Assembly: GCA_965229095.1 (NCBI GenBank)
Contig: OZ245855.1
Location: 1,612,001 to 1,676,000, forward strand
Length of the DNA stretch: 64,000 bases
Direction: 5' to 3'
Source: Taibaiella sp965229095
Lineage (GTDB): Bacteria > Bacteroidota > Bacteroidia > Chitinophagales > Chitinophagaceae
The notes beneath the pieces were generated by a model. That model was not told the DNA's origin. It did no database searches and saw only the letters and a list, made by a program, of their open reading frames with translations. Position 1 is the first letter of the stretch. The number at the start of each line of letters is the position of its first letter. Position numbers and translations under genes: made by a program. Positions 9,301-16,775 of the stretch are shown one piece after another.

Positions 9301-9950
9301 GGATTGCAGAACAGCAGGTCCAAAAGGAAAAGAAAAAAGAACAACCCAAAAGAAACAATGCCGACTTCGATAATGACTTGAAAGAACTGCAAGGCGGCCG
9401 CCCGGTGCAAAACAGCAATGCTGCTGCCGAAACCCCAAAGGTAACCGCACCCAATATCAATATTAAGAAGGAAGGCAATGCTAATATCAATACCGTAAAA
9501 GACGAACTGAATAAGGTCCCGGCTAAGGAAAAAGAAAACAGCACGACCACAACGACAAACACTGATACTGTTAATTACAGGAACAGGGTTACCAAGCAAA
9601 AAACTGCGGAGCAAAAAGAAAAGAAACAGGAGGAAAAGAAAAAAGAGCAGCCTAAAACCAAGAATTACAACGAACTGGATAACGACCTGAAACAGTTGCA
9701 AAGCGGGAATAGTAACGCCAATGACGGTAAAATCAATCCTTCGGACGAGAAGCTAACCGCACCGAATGTACGCAGAAAGGCTGCGGGCTCGTCCACAACA
9801 ACAAAAGAGCCAGGCAAAGCCAAAGAGGATTTCAGCAATTTGCTAAACGACCTCGACAATGCTGCGCCGGCGACCGATAAAAACAAGAATGCTTCATCGG
9901 CAGAACAGGAAAAAAGTTCCGGTAAAAAGAAAAAGAGTTCCGATGACTGA
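6312..9950 (+). CDS. tssR: T6SS-iii protein TssR, with vWA-like region and repetitive tail
   Basis: A 1212-residue exported protein (signal peptide of about 20 residues ending GFAQ). TssR is a large periplasmic component found only in Bacteroidota T6SS-iii loci. The segment around 340-520 (LNIVLVVSAGRKNGQYLNNL..., then NLILVYGSGSDETPR) has the strand-helix pattern of a von Willebrand A-like fold. From about residue 850 the protein becomes low-complexity and rich in K, N, E, Q and P, with three copies of a 38-residue repeat (DTVNYRKR...NDLKELQ) interleaved with a second, acidic motif. The tail is predicted to be disordered or coiled-coil. The gene sits between the PKD protein and the transglycosylase in one rightward operon. 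Confidence 0.75.
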   Translation: MTLKNILLLSLLTLPCSGFAQFGLGKKKTGSATILNTPTIGEYVLHDPEYRSTIKLMDGYPDEKSAWIVYSDRDNNTTYQNPGNEKQPLASLNFMQAYFVIGEKDDYVELAEYVPRLNVSKGKKTLEDPKYMGWVNKNTLLLWNRSLKDKVTNYYLKTITAFGTQRIFDVLQNHVAGDSIIMFANPFLNQPVRKCGMESIFYIYKESVLGNEYLIGPDPNFLPENASQAGMGWVSKDLIRVWGTKGFIFLNPAIEASLPFFKAPPFIQDNQVMAQDPLMVVRSPYTTPKSNLEKLYPIVKYSTKDGKVMIGSSFLADILDKDKNRIYNISGDLISNEDIEKFSSKSSKLNIVLVVSAGRKNGQYLNNLQGVLETAAWQNTARNNFNEINIGAVVYKDYGPNCDNAITPLSSDVRAVGEFLLEQRKAENDDCDDNNYYQGMYGGIIKAAKMLHDHSNESNLILVYGSGSDETPRKGEAIKNIQNVNARMLFFQTHNVPNEAAYTSFVGDAQELITKSAVNITELKKKIIVPGTYANIINGVSFTNDSTMRVQKLDYPRKAITQGYLIFPHDGENMPIKYLADCLDSLINSIALDNRTIDNALHSAIAQSGSANTRIKDAFAYRFPKYSKEKIPLDFLKSNTLRNQNFLIPAWLVLGNDSRNQAGLTGGVLLSEKEYIDFANQMALLGSSREESKAGIVKQITNAVEKTQSTQNIRLEKPVKELTFSEALGFVTGYFPVDPIWRSTTLSEYESMDKVNAAVGKGFLEECKNKAVWLHDHSNNSNLQIRNNDRIYYLIDETHLPINTFIGQSPVERNIATYTTTTISDKEKEQNTVPDRMQSIGTVISDYNNNPAGAAASKSNTAQKEVEDIAKAKPNIKKDKTAGSTPAPQEQPSTAKPTPKKESGNISSINDDLNAAPPTAGANTIKKDNNSNNNDTVNYRKRLAEQQAQKERKKEQPKKNNADVENDLKELQGESGQNKTIPKNNENNSDTINYRKRIAEQQVQKEKKKEQPKRNNADFDNDLKELQGGRPVQNSNAAAETPKVTAPNINIKKEGNANINTVKDELNKVPAKEKENSTTTTTNTDTVNYRNRVTKQKTAEQKEKKQEEKKKEQPKTKNYNELDNDLKQLQSGNSNANDGKINPSDEKLTAPNVRRKAAGSSTTTKEPGKAKEDFSNLLNDLDNAAPATDKNKNASSAEQEKSSGKKKKSSDD
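9114..9701 (+). repeat. Three in-frame copies of a 38-codon repeat within tssR
   Basis: Copies begin at 9114, 9279 and 9564 (residues 935, 990 and 1085). Copies 1 and 2 are each 114 bases long and copy 3 is longer. Each begins D-T-(V/I)-N-Y-R-(K/N)-R, passes through a K/E-rich segment ending KKEQPK, and ends NDLK(E/Q)LQ. Copies 1 and 2 are nearly identical; copy 3 has an insertion in the charged segment. Between and around them a second motif recurs: APN/KPN-I-x-x-K followed by a DDL/DEL/NDL-N-x-A/V-P stretch. Confidence 0.85.
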
Positions 9951-10001
9951 GCCTGGTAATTAAGAAAAAGAATAGTTTATTTTCTTAATTTTATTCATGA
10001 A

Positions 10002-10982
10002 ATGAAAACCTTTGCCCTTTTCATATCACTCCTTTTAGGCAGTACAGCGTCGTTACAAGCGCAAAAATTACTGGCTTATAATGCGTCCCATACTAAAACG
10101 GGTACGGATAGCGATAGTGATGCCGGTAGACCGAATGACGAGCGGGCCGATTATATTGAAAAGTTTGCAGCCCGGTATAAAAAGCACTTTGCCGCTTTCA
10201 ATTCCACCAAGCTAAGCCTGATGAAGTATTTCGAGCTGCAGTTGGTCCGCCATGGCCTGCCCAAGGATCTGAAAAGCCTTGCTTATATGGAATCGAGCCT
10301 GGAGCTGGAGGCCACTTCCAATGCCGGAGCCAGGGGTCCCTGGCAATTGATGCCGGGCACGGCCAAAGACCTTGGCCTGACGGTAGATGCCACATTGGAC
10401 GAAAGAACGGACGTGGTAAAAAGCACTGCTGCCGCCATCAATTACCTGAAATCCCTCAACCGCAGCTACAACGACTGGTTGCTGGCTATTGCGGCTTATA
10501 ACGCAGGCGCCGGGAATATCAACAACGCTATTGTACGCTCGGGCGGCTCCAGGGATATCCTGGTACTGGAGGCTTATCTGCCCAGCGAAACCAAAGACTA
10601 TGTAAGAAGGTTCATCGCGGCAACCATTGCCTGGAACGGTACCGATATGAATGGCGTGACGCCTTATACCCTTACGCCAGTGAAGCCTGTCGTTGTAAAG
10701 GACAATGCGGAAATGGAGCAGATGGCGAAGGATAAAAAACTGTATGCCAAAGGGCTTGCCTCCTGCACCATCAATGCCGGCTACCGTTTGGATGTGATTG
10801 CCGATTTACTGACAATCCCTATGGCCAGGCTTACGAGCCTGAACAAGAATTTTGAAACGGATATGGACAAGACAGGCTCCACCAACCTGATCCTGCCTAA
10901 GGATAAAATGACCGACTTTAAACTGCTTACCGCAAAGATACTGGCCGAAAGCCTGCAACGCAGCTCCAAAGAATTTGAATAA
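10002..10982 (+). CDS. Lytic transglycosylase (SLT/MltD type) in the T6SS locus
   Basis: A 326-residue exported peptidoglycan lytic transglycosylase (signal peptide ending LQAQ). The SLT domain spans roughly 70-215, with catalytic Glu97 in AYMESS, then GARGPWQLMP and AIAAYNAGAGN, all hallmark family-1 motifs. The C-terminal part (about 245-310) has a LysM-like pattern. Position inside the T6SS operon, ten bases before tssE, suggests that it opens the cell wall for insertion of the envelope complex rather than serving general turnover. The start is the ATG that gives a standard signal peptide. Confidence 0.85.
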   Translation: MKTFALFISLLLGSTASLQAQKLLAYNASHTKTGTDSDSDAGRPNDERADYIEKFAARYKKHFAAFNSTKLSLMKYFELQLVRHGLPKDLKSLAYMESSLELEATSNAGARGPWQLMPGTAKDLGLTVDATLDERTDVVKSTAAAINYLKSLNRSYNDWLLAIAAYNAGAGNINNAIVRSGGSRDILVLEAYLPSETKDYVRRFIAATIAWNGTDMNGVTPYTLTPVKPVVVKDNAEMEQMAKDKKLYAKGLASCTINAGYRLDVIADLLTIPMARLTSLNKNFETDMDKTGSTNLILPKDKMTDFKLLTAKILAESLQRSSKEFE

Positions 10983-10991
10983 CGCTATCTT

Positions 10992-11423
10992 ATGTATTAC
11001 AAATTACCCTTCGACTTCGGAAAAATTATTCATGGCCAGGATGCCGAATTCAGCTCCAGCATAGCCGAGAATATCGCACAGCATATACAACTCCTCATCA
11101 CGACAAAGTTCGGAGAAAACAGGTATGACAATAATTATGGCAACGAGATATGGGACCTGGAATTTGAAAACTCCTTAACCGATACACAGTGGGAGGAATA
11201 TTTCAGGCTATCGGTGATTAAAACGGTAGCGCAATACGAACCACGGCTACTCAATCCCGACGCCACCATTCACTCTGAGCTGGTGGAAAAAATGTGGCCC
11301 ATCAAAGAGTACACGGAAATAAAAAAACGGGTAGTGATTGTACTCAAAGGTACGCTTGCCGAAACCGGCGAAAAATTTGCCTTTAAAACAGAATTGTATT
11401 TAAGCCCGATGTCGGTAGATTAG
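10992..11423 (+). CDS. tssE: T6SS baseplate protein TssE (gp25 family)
   Basis: A 143-residue protein of the GPW/gp25 family, the baseplate wedge component that anchors the sheath. The core is SIAENIAQHIQLLITTKFGENRYDNNYGNEIWD, the usual gp25 segment, followed by the conserved E-P-R-L motif (AQYEPRLLNP). The length is typical. It is the last gene of the rightward T6SS operon in this window; the other baseplate genes (tssF, tssG, tssK), tssN, Hcp and VgrG are not here, so they must lie left of the window or elsewhere. Confidence 0.9.
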   Translation: MYYKLPFDFGKIIHGQDAEFSSSIAENIAQHIQLLITTKFGENRYDNNYGNEIWDLEFENSLTDTQWEEYFRLSVIKTVAQYEPRLLNPDATIHSELVEKMWPIKEYTEIKKRVVIVLKGTLAETGEKFAFKTELYLSPMSVD

Positions 11424-11434
11424 TGATCTTAGGC

Positions 11435-11578
11435 ATTAGATGTTAGACATTTAGACACTAGATGTTAGATATTAGATGTCAGATGTTGGTAGCAAGTTGG
11501 TTGGTTTGTTGGGATCAAGCGAGGTATCTGGAAGGCGGTCACCGACACATTCCTGTCATTGCGGGCCTGACCCGCAAT
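11435..11578. repeat. AGATGTTAGA-type direct repeats and a REP-like hairpin
   Basis: From about 11435 to 11488 the sequence is a run of imperfect copies of TTAGATGTTAGA. It is followed by a perfect 8-bp palindrome (ATTGCGGG at 11558-11565, CCCGCAAT at 11571-11578, 5-nt loop), the kind of short repeat often found between genes in this phylum. No coding capacity. Confidence 0.6.
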
Positions 11579-11617
11579 CTCTGACCTTTTATGATGCGTA
11601 AAATTATGTACATAAGA

Positions 11618-11645
11618 AAAGCCGGATGTATTACACTCCGGCTTT
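11618..11645. terminator. Bidirectional terminator between tssE and the next gene
   Basis: A perfect 9-bp stem, AAAGCCGGA with TCCGGCTTT, around a 10-nt loop, with A-rich sequence on the left and T-rich on the right. It can serve both the rightward T6SS operon and the leftward gene that ends at 11699. Confidence 0.8.
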
Positions 11646-11698
11646 CTTTATGATATTTAATTTGCTGATCAAAACGACTAACTATCCATTCCCAATAT

Positions 11699-13933
11699 CT
11701 AACGGCCCAATCTCTTGCGTTTGGTTTCCAGGTAAGCTTTGGCAAAGATCACGCCCAGGTTCTTATCCGGTTGTATGAAGTTGCTGAACGCCGCTTTTTC
11801 CGAAGGGTCTACATCGGTATAATAGCTGCTTAGGTCCTTCCACATGTCATTCCAGTTAAGGTTGCGGCCATAACTTAATTGCTTGTTTACTTCGCCAAAC
11901 ACTTTCAGTTCAACTCCCGGTGTTGCCGTCTGACTGCAGCCCAGCAGATGGACATCTATGTTTTTGCGTAACGCTTTTATCAGGTTATCGTCGCCGAAAG
12001 TATTACCGGCGATCACAATTTTTGCATTAGGATTCATTACCTCCAGGGTATGGGATAAATAACCGATAGGCCCGAAGTGGAAGGCGATTACAGGAACAAT
12101 GTTATTCTGCTGCAAATACCCTTTCAATGCATTGACCGTGGCTATATTCTGCGAATCGCTAACTGCTTTATTGGCATAGATCGTTATCTTCTTATCGCTG
12201 TTGGAAGTGATCTTTACCCAACCGGTATTCTCCGTGATTTTCCAGGCACTATTGCTTTTGGTATCATTGATAAAAGCATTATAATCATTTTTGCTATAGA
12301 AATATACCTGTTCTACGATTTCATTATTGCTGTTGAAAAACTGGTCGTAGGGTATCTGCGCAATGGAATTCATGCCCAGGCTTTCTTCAATGGACTTGCC
12401 GCTGTTCTCGTCATGGTTAAACAAGATCTGCATAATGCCATAGGTCAGTATCCCCTTTGCCGTATGCTCGTTCTTTGCCGTCTTTACCCTGTCGTAATGC
12501 ATGTAGAAATCGCTCCTCAACTGGTCGGAGATGTCTTCGTCTTTAAGGAAGGGAAAAGTATTGGCTACTTCCGTAGCTTCCGACAGATCGTTGATATCGC
12601 CCAGCTCGAGGTGATCGCTGAATTCTTTGAACAGGTTGTTTTTTTCCGGCTTGGTCATTGTTTTCAGAAAATCGGCAAAGGTGTTGTTCTCGGCGCATAA
12701 CCTGATCAGGGTACGAAAATGATAGTTGTTCATCTGCAACAGCAGCTCCTTGCCCGACTTCTTGTTCATGGCCTTTACCATCAGGGCATAAGGTCCGTTG
12801 ATAAAAGAGCTGGAAGAAAGCACATCTTTACCGCCGATGATCATCACATAATAATCCACGTCGCGCATGTTCTGGATCGCAGCAAAGCGGGTATTGTTAT
12901 CTTTCGATTCATCGTTTATTTTAAGTGCATAGGCTACTGTGCGGTTCTTAATTTCATTTTCTATATAGCTTTTGCATACCTGCTCTTTACTGATGAGCAA
13001 GTCGACCAGTCCCTGGTAATACTTAGCACCATCGGCCAGGTAGCCGTTCACTTCCGAGATGGATTTCTCGCCCCTGTTGATGGGTCCCAGGAAAGGCAAA
13101 AGCTTTTCGGGCGTTTTCGATTCGCCTGCTATACGCACAATAGTTTGTACCAGCGGATCAGCATTCCTTTTGATCACACTATTTAAAGGATTGCCCGATT
13201 TGGCAAGACTCATGATAGCGCCCGGCATCGCCTGGGCAATATCCGCAACCATCGTATCGGCATAAGGCTGGTCCTTAACTTCGGGTAGCTTGTCGACCAT
13301 TATCGCCGGGTAATCTTTGGCCAGGCTTTTATAGAGATAGGCTTTAGCCTCGGCTGCATCGCTTACTTCTACTACATTGTTTTCCAGCAACTGGATATTC
13401 TGAAGCGTCAGTAAGGATTTATTTTGCTGTACATACGGAAGTACACTTTTACGGTACTGGGCTATGATAAGGCCTCTTAAATTATTGAGATCGTTGGTAA
13501 AATAATCGGCAGCCACGGTATCCCAGGACATGGCTTGCATGGCCCGTAGCTTATCCAGCAAAGACTTATGGTATTTTACTTTCTCGTTGTGATCAATATT
13601 GAGGTTTTCGGTCAGGATGATGAGTTTGGGTGCATCGGCCATAAATGCCTGGGTAAGCAGCCGGGATGCTGTCTCGTCCCTGTATTTTACAATCCCGTCT
13701 TTTTCGCCGTCGCGGGCATCAATTTCGTCTAAACTATTTTCAATCTTGTCGGTAAACAACCTCCGTCCTATAGGTACAGAGGCGATCATTGTATCCAGCT
13801 CCCAAAGTTCTGCCTGTTTTACCGTATCGACCTTGTTTTTGTTCTTTCTTTGTGCAAAGGTGTCGCTGGGATTGGTGACCACTATTAAAGATACCAGGGA
13901 TAAGATTAATAATGATTTGTAGTTGGTTTTCAT
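11699..13933 (-). CDS. Large exported protein of unknown function, possible degenerate caspase-like core
   Basis: A 744-residue protein with a signal peptide (MKTNYKSLLILSLVSLIVVT, then DTFAQ). I do not recognise a confirmed family. Most of the protein (about 50-540) is helical. The last 200 residues show an alternating strand/helix pattern: KKITIYANKA, a helix, then VIAFHFGPIGYLS with His619, NAKIVIAGN, and IDVHLLGCSQTA with Cys666. The His-to-Cys spacing of 47 and the LxxC-x-T-A ending resemble CHAT/caspase-like peptidases, but other expected features are not clear. The C-terminus has LNWNDMWKDL and PDKNLGVIF. I chose the internal ATG because it gives a clean signal peptide; an upstream start would add 27 residues. 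It lies next to, but convergent with, the T6SS operon. Confidence 0.6.
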   Translation of the reverse strand: MKTNYKSLLILSLVSLIVVTNPSDTFAQRKNKNKVDTVKQAELWELDTMIASVPIGRRLFTDKIENSLDEIDARDGEKDGIVKYRDETASRLLTQAFMADAPKLIILTENLNIDHNEKVKYHKSLLDKLRAMQAMSWDTVAADYFTNDLNNLRGLIIAQYRKSVLPYVQQNKSLLTLQNIQLLENNVVEVSDAAEAKAYLYKSLAKDYPAIMVDKLPEVKDQPYADTMVADIAQAMPGAIMSLAKSGNPLNSVIKRNADPLVQTIVRIAGESKTPEKLLPFLGPINRGEKSISEVNGYLADGAKYYQGLVDLLISKEQVCKSYIENEIKNRTVAYALKINDESKDNNTRFAAIQNMRDVDYYVMIIGGKDVLSSSSFINGPYALMVKAMNKKSGKELLLQMNNYHFRTLIRLCAENNTFADFLKTMTKPEKNNLFKEFSDHLELGDINDLSEATEVANTFPFLKDEDISDQLRSDFYMHYDRVKTAKNEHTAKGILTYGIMQILFNHDENSGKSIEESLGMNSIAQIPYDQFFNSNNEIVEQVYFYSKNDYNAFINDTKSNSAWKITENTGWVKITSNSDKKITIYANKAVSDSQNIATVNALKGYLQQNNIVPVIAFHFGPIGYLSHTLEVMNPNAKIVIAGNTFGDDNLIKALRKNIDVHLLGCSQTATPGVELKVFGEVNKQLSYGRNLNWNDMWKDLSSYYTDVDPSEKAAFSNFIQPDKNLGVIFAKAYLETKRKRLGR

Positions 13934-14336
13934 GAAATGATTTGTTTGAAAATACGTACGATCTGGGATTATAAACAACAGCAAACAGAGCAGGTTCGCT
14001 GAAATTTGTGGCAAAATTAAAATAATTTATTCCGCTCAAACAACATATAAAGTTAAAGTGTTGAAGTTCTTTCGAGTATATAAAATATAAGCCTGGAAAG
14101 GATACGACATTACAATAATTGCCCATCTATAACAACAAAACCATTCCCGTTAAACCCGGATCTGTTGCCTTACCACCATACCGCTGCGCTCCTTGTTTTC
14201 CTTTTGTCCTGCTAGTAACGTTTGTATTTTCCTACTTGTTAAAATGCAACTGTACTCCTCAAAATACACAAAACTGACACTGTACTTATCATTGCATCTA
14301 TACTACTTTCGCATGCTGATAAGCAATCGGAGCACT
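13934..14336. other. Divergent intergenic region
   Basis: A 403-base AT-rich gap between the exported protein and the DMT transporter. It holds the minus-strand promoter described separately and two copies of CTGTACT near 14250-14285 before the transporter. No gene or RNA was recognised. Confidence 0.4.
14012..14043 (-). promoter_or_regulatory. Promoter of the large exported protein gene
   Basis: On the minus strand: TTG at 14043-14041, 21 bases, then TAATTTTG at 14019-14012. Both boxes and the spacing fit the Bacteroidota promoter (TTG, 19-21 bases, TAnnTTTG). The predicted leader is about 70 bases. Confidence 0.6.
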
Positions 14337-15233
14337 ATGAGCAATAAGCAATCATTTCCAGACAAAGCAGGGGCCAACAATAGCAGGGGTTGGATAAACG
14401 GGTTTATCGGCGTGCTGATATTCAGCGGTTCGTTACCGGCGACAAGGGTAGCAGTCTTGGATTTCTCCCCTGTATTTTTAACCGTGGCCCGCGCCGCAAT
14501 CGCAGGTGTATTGGCCCTTTGCGCCCTCCTGGCCTTCAAAGAAAAGCGCCCCACGCAAAAGCAGTTTTTCCCTTTGATTATTGTTGTGCTGGGCGTTGTG
14601 ATCGGCTTTCCCTTACTGACGGCATTGGCTTTGCAATATGTCACGGCGGCTCATTCTATTGTTTTTGTAGGCATGCTGCCCCTTGCAACTGCTGTGTTCG
14701 GCGTATGGCGCGGAGGAGAACGCCCCCACCCTGCTTTCTGGCTTTTTTCCATCATGGGCAGCCTCCTGGTAGTTGCCTATGCCCTGGCGCAAGGTCTCAC
14801 TGCGGCGCCCGCAGGCGATATACTTATGCTGCTGGCCATTATCCTGTGCGGGCTTGGCTATGCCGAAGGGGCCAAGCTTTCGAAAACCCTGGGCGGCTGG
14901 CAGGTAATATCCTGGGCATTGGTATTGTCGTTGCCGGTCACGCTTCCCTTTACCTATATGCTGCGCCCCGGCTCCCTGGCGGCCATCAGCACGGGAGCCT
15001 GGATCAGCCTGGCCTATGTGGCTTCCTGCAGCATGTTTATCGGTTTTATATTCTGGTATCGCGGATTGGCCCAGGGAGGCATTGCCTCTGTAGGGCAACT
15101 GCAACTGCTTCAGCCGTTCCTGGGATTGGCATTGGCCGCTACTTTATTGCATGAACAAGTGAGCATAGGTATGCTGGGCATTACTCTCGGCGTTATTCTT
15201 TGTGTGCTGGGCTCCAAGCGGTTTGCCCGGTAA
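14337..15233 (+). CDS. DMT superfamily (EamA) transporter
   Basis: A 298-residue inner-membrane protein with ten hydrophobic segments in two five-span EamA halves, the standard size for a drug/metabolite transporter. The first half carries the typical PVFLTVARAAIAGVLAL segment and the second LQPFLGLALAATLLHEQ, the conserved end of an EamA repeat. The substrate cannot be predicted; such proteins often export amino acids or metabolites. I chose the ATG giving MSNKQSFPD; earlier in-frame starts exist. The next gene follows after about 50 bases on the same strand, and pairing of an EamA exporter with a PaiB-like protein is plausible as an operon. Confidence 0.85.
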   Translation: MSNKQSFPDKAGANNSRGWINGFIGVLIFSGSLPATRVAVLDFSPVFLTVARAAIAGVLALCALLAFKEKRPTQKQFFPLIIVVLGVVIGFPLLTALALQYVTAAHSIVFVGMLPLATAVFGVWRGGERPHPAFWLFSIMGSLLVVAYALAQGLTAAPAGDILMLLAIILCGLGYAEGAKLSKTLGGWQVISWALVLSLPVTLPFTYMLRPGSLAAISTGAWISLAYVASCSMFIGFIFWYRGLAQGGIASVGQLQLLQPFLGLALAATLLHEQVSIGMLGITLGVILCVLGSKRFAR

Positions 15234-15286
15234 ACGGAATGACCCGTTCCAAAATCATTTTTCCACCTCCGTCAAAAAGCGACATC

Positions 15287-15895
15287 ATGTTTATACCGCA
15301 TATTTTTAATATGGCACAGGAAGCGGAAAAAATTGCTTTCATGAAGCAATATAGCTTTGCCACGATCATTACGGCTCATAACAATGTGCCTATGGCTACA
15401 CAGCTACCCTTCTTTATAAACGACAGCAAGGATAACCTGTTGCTATGTGCCCACTTCGCCATTGCTAACGAGCAGGCCAAATATATAGAGGCCCATAGTT
15501 CACTGGTTGTCTTTACCGAACCGCATGCCTATATCTCTCCTGCGCATTACGATAAACTGGAGAGCGTACCCACCTGGGATTATATCGCGGTGCACGCTTA
15601 TGGCAAAGCAAAGATTGTTACGGAAGAAGCCGCCAAAATCAAAGCCCTGGAGCAAATGATCACCTTTTATGACCCCGGCTACCTGGAGCAATGGCAACAG
15701 CTTAGTCCAAAGTTTAAGCAGGGCATGATGCGGGGTATCGTAGCCTTTGAATTAGAGGTATCGGATGTACAAGGACAACAGAAATTAAGCCAGAACAAAT
15801 CCGTTGCCGAGCGGGAGCGGATCGCACAGCAACTGGAAAAGAGCGATAATACAATAGAACATGACCTGGCCAGGTATATCCGGGATACGATCTAA
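15287..15895 (+). CDS. PaiB-like FMN-binding negative transcriptional regulator
   Basis: A 202-residue protein of the PaiB family, which has a flavin-reductase-like split-barrel fold. The opening MFIPHIFNM is highly typical (usual form MYxPxxF), followed by FATIITAHNNVPMATQLPFF and VVFTEPHAYISPAHY, then VPTWDYIAVHAYG. Family members are named negative regulators after Bacillus PaiB, but many probably act as flavin/heme-binding oxidoreductases. The product is probably cytoplasmic. The length matches the family (about 205). Confidence 0.85.
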   Translation: MFIPHIFNMAQEAEKIAFMKQYSFATIITAHNNVPMATQLPFFINDSKDNLLLCAHFAIANEQAKYIEAHSSLVVFTEPHAYISPAHYDKLESVPTWDYIAVHAYGKAKIVTEEAAKIKALEQMITFYDPGYLEQWQQLSPKFKQGMMRGIVAFELEVSDVQGQQKLSQNKSVAERERIAQQLEKSDNTIEHDLARYIRDTI

Positions 15896-15917
15896 TATTC
15901 GAAGAGGGAAATTTTTG

Positions 15918-16178
15918 CCGTGCTTCGACTCCGCTCAGCAGGACAAAAATTTCGGGTACACCTTATAACGCGGGGTCATGGTGAGCGGAGTCGAACCATG
16001 AAGAGCAAAGCCGTGCTGACGATCTGTTATTGGCTCGCAGCGGCACGAAGATGCAGCGGTGTAAGCAAATATTTACATTTTGCTCACACAAAGACACAAC
16101 GACACACAGGAGATAGGAATGAGCTGGGCAATGAATATTGTTCTATTGTTAGGGACGTTACATGTAATGTCTCTGGGA
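15918..16178 (+). repeat. Mosaic intergenic repeat, copy A
   Basis: Non-coding sequence collinear with the reverse complement of part of the gap at 40.9-41.3 kb. Shared blocks in order: GACAAAAATTTC-GGTACACCTTATAA; the hairpin GGTCATGGTGAGCGGAGTCG; ATCTGTTATTGGCTCGCAGCG; GGAGATAGGAATGAG-TGGGC-ATGAATATTGTT; and a palindrome GACGTTACATGTAATGTC. This copy carries about 65 extra bases after the CTCGCAGCG block. Two hairpins with the constant loop TCGACTCCGCTC (or its complement) occur at 15921-15940 and 15976-16001. Confidence 0.8.
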
Positions 16179-16775
16179 TCAGCCCGGCTCTATTATCTGT
16201 CCTGTATTGGCGCCAAAAACACTTTTGCGGAAGCCGTATTCCAATTGCTTCATCGTTGTGGGAATTTCCCCGGGGAAATAGGGAAAATATTGCGGCGAGT
16301 CTTCAATAACGGTCGGGCTTACGGCATTGATACGGATACCATGCTCCAATTCAATAGCTGCCGCTCTTACAAAGGCCTCTACAGCTCCATTGGCGGCCGA
16401 AGCGTTGGCAAAATTCCGTTGAGGCTCGCGTGCCAGCACCCCGGTTGTGAGCGTAAACGAACCCCTGGGGTTAATATAACGCTGCCCGATAAGCACCAGG
16501 TTGATCTGCCCCATGAGCTTGCCTTCGATGCCTTTCCGGAACGCTTGATCTGTTAGCTGATCCCATGGCCCTACATGGGTAGGGCCCGCTGTAGAGATCA
16601 ATGCATCAAAGCTCCCTGCCTTCCTGTACATCTCTTCGATGGCTTGTGTGTTGGTAATGTCGGTTGGAATATCGCCTCCGGTAGTGCTCACTTTTATGAT
16701 CTCGTGCTCTTTTTCAAATGCGCTTACCAGGTATTTTCCTATGGTGCCCGTTGCGCCTACGATTATAATTTTCAT
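16179..16775 (-). CDS. Short-chain dehydrogenase/reductase
   Basis: A 198-residue, compact SDR. The NAD(P)-binding motif GATGTIG is at the very N-terminus, STAG replaces the usual NNAG, and SAANGAVEAFVRAAAIEL contains the helix that normally carries YxxxK; here the catalytic Tyr position reads N-A-S-A-A-N, so the classical Tyr-Lys pair is not obvious. It ends TGQIIEPG, close to the usual SDR C-terminus. The stop codon lies exactly at the border of the mosaic repeat. It is divergent from an AraC-type regulator, which probably controls it. Confidence 0.8.
   Translation of the reverse strand: MKIIIVGATGTIGKYLVSAFEKEHEIIKVSTTGGDIPTDITNTQAIEEMYRKAGSFDALISTAGPTHVGPWDQLTDQAFRKGIEGKLMGQINLVLIGQRYINPRGSFTLTTGVLAREPQRNFANASAANGAVEAFVRAAAIELEHGIRINAVSPTVIEDSPQYFPYFPGEIPTTMKQLEYGFRKSVFGANTGQIIEPG

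Noticed and set aside
13740..14126. A 128-codon minus-strand open frame overlapping the start of the large exported protein
   Set aside because: It is in another frame of the same strand, has no signal peptide or motif and conflicts with the supported gene.
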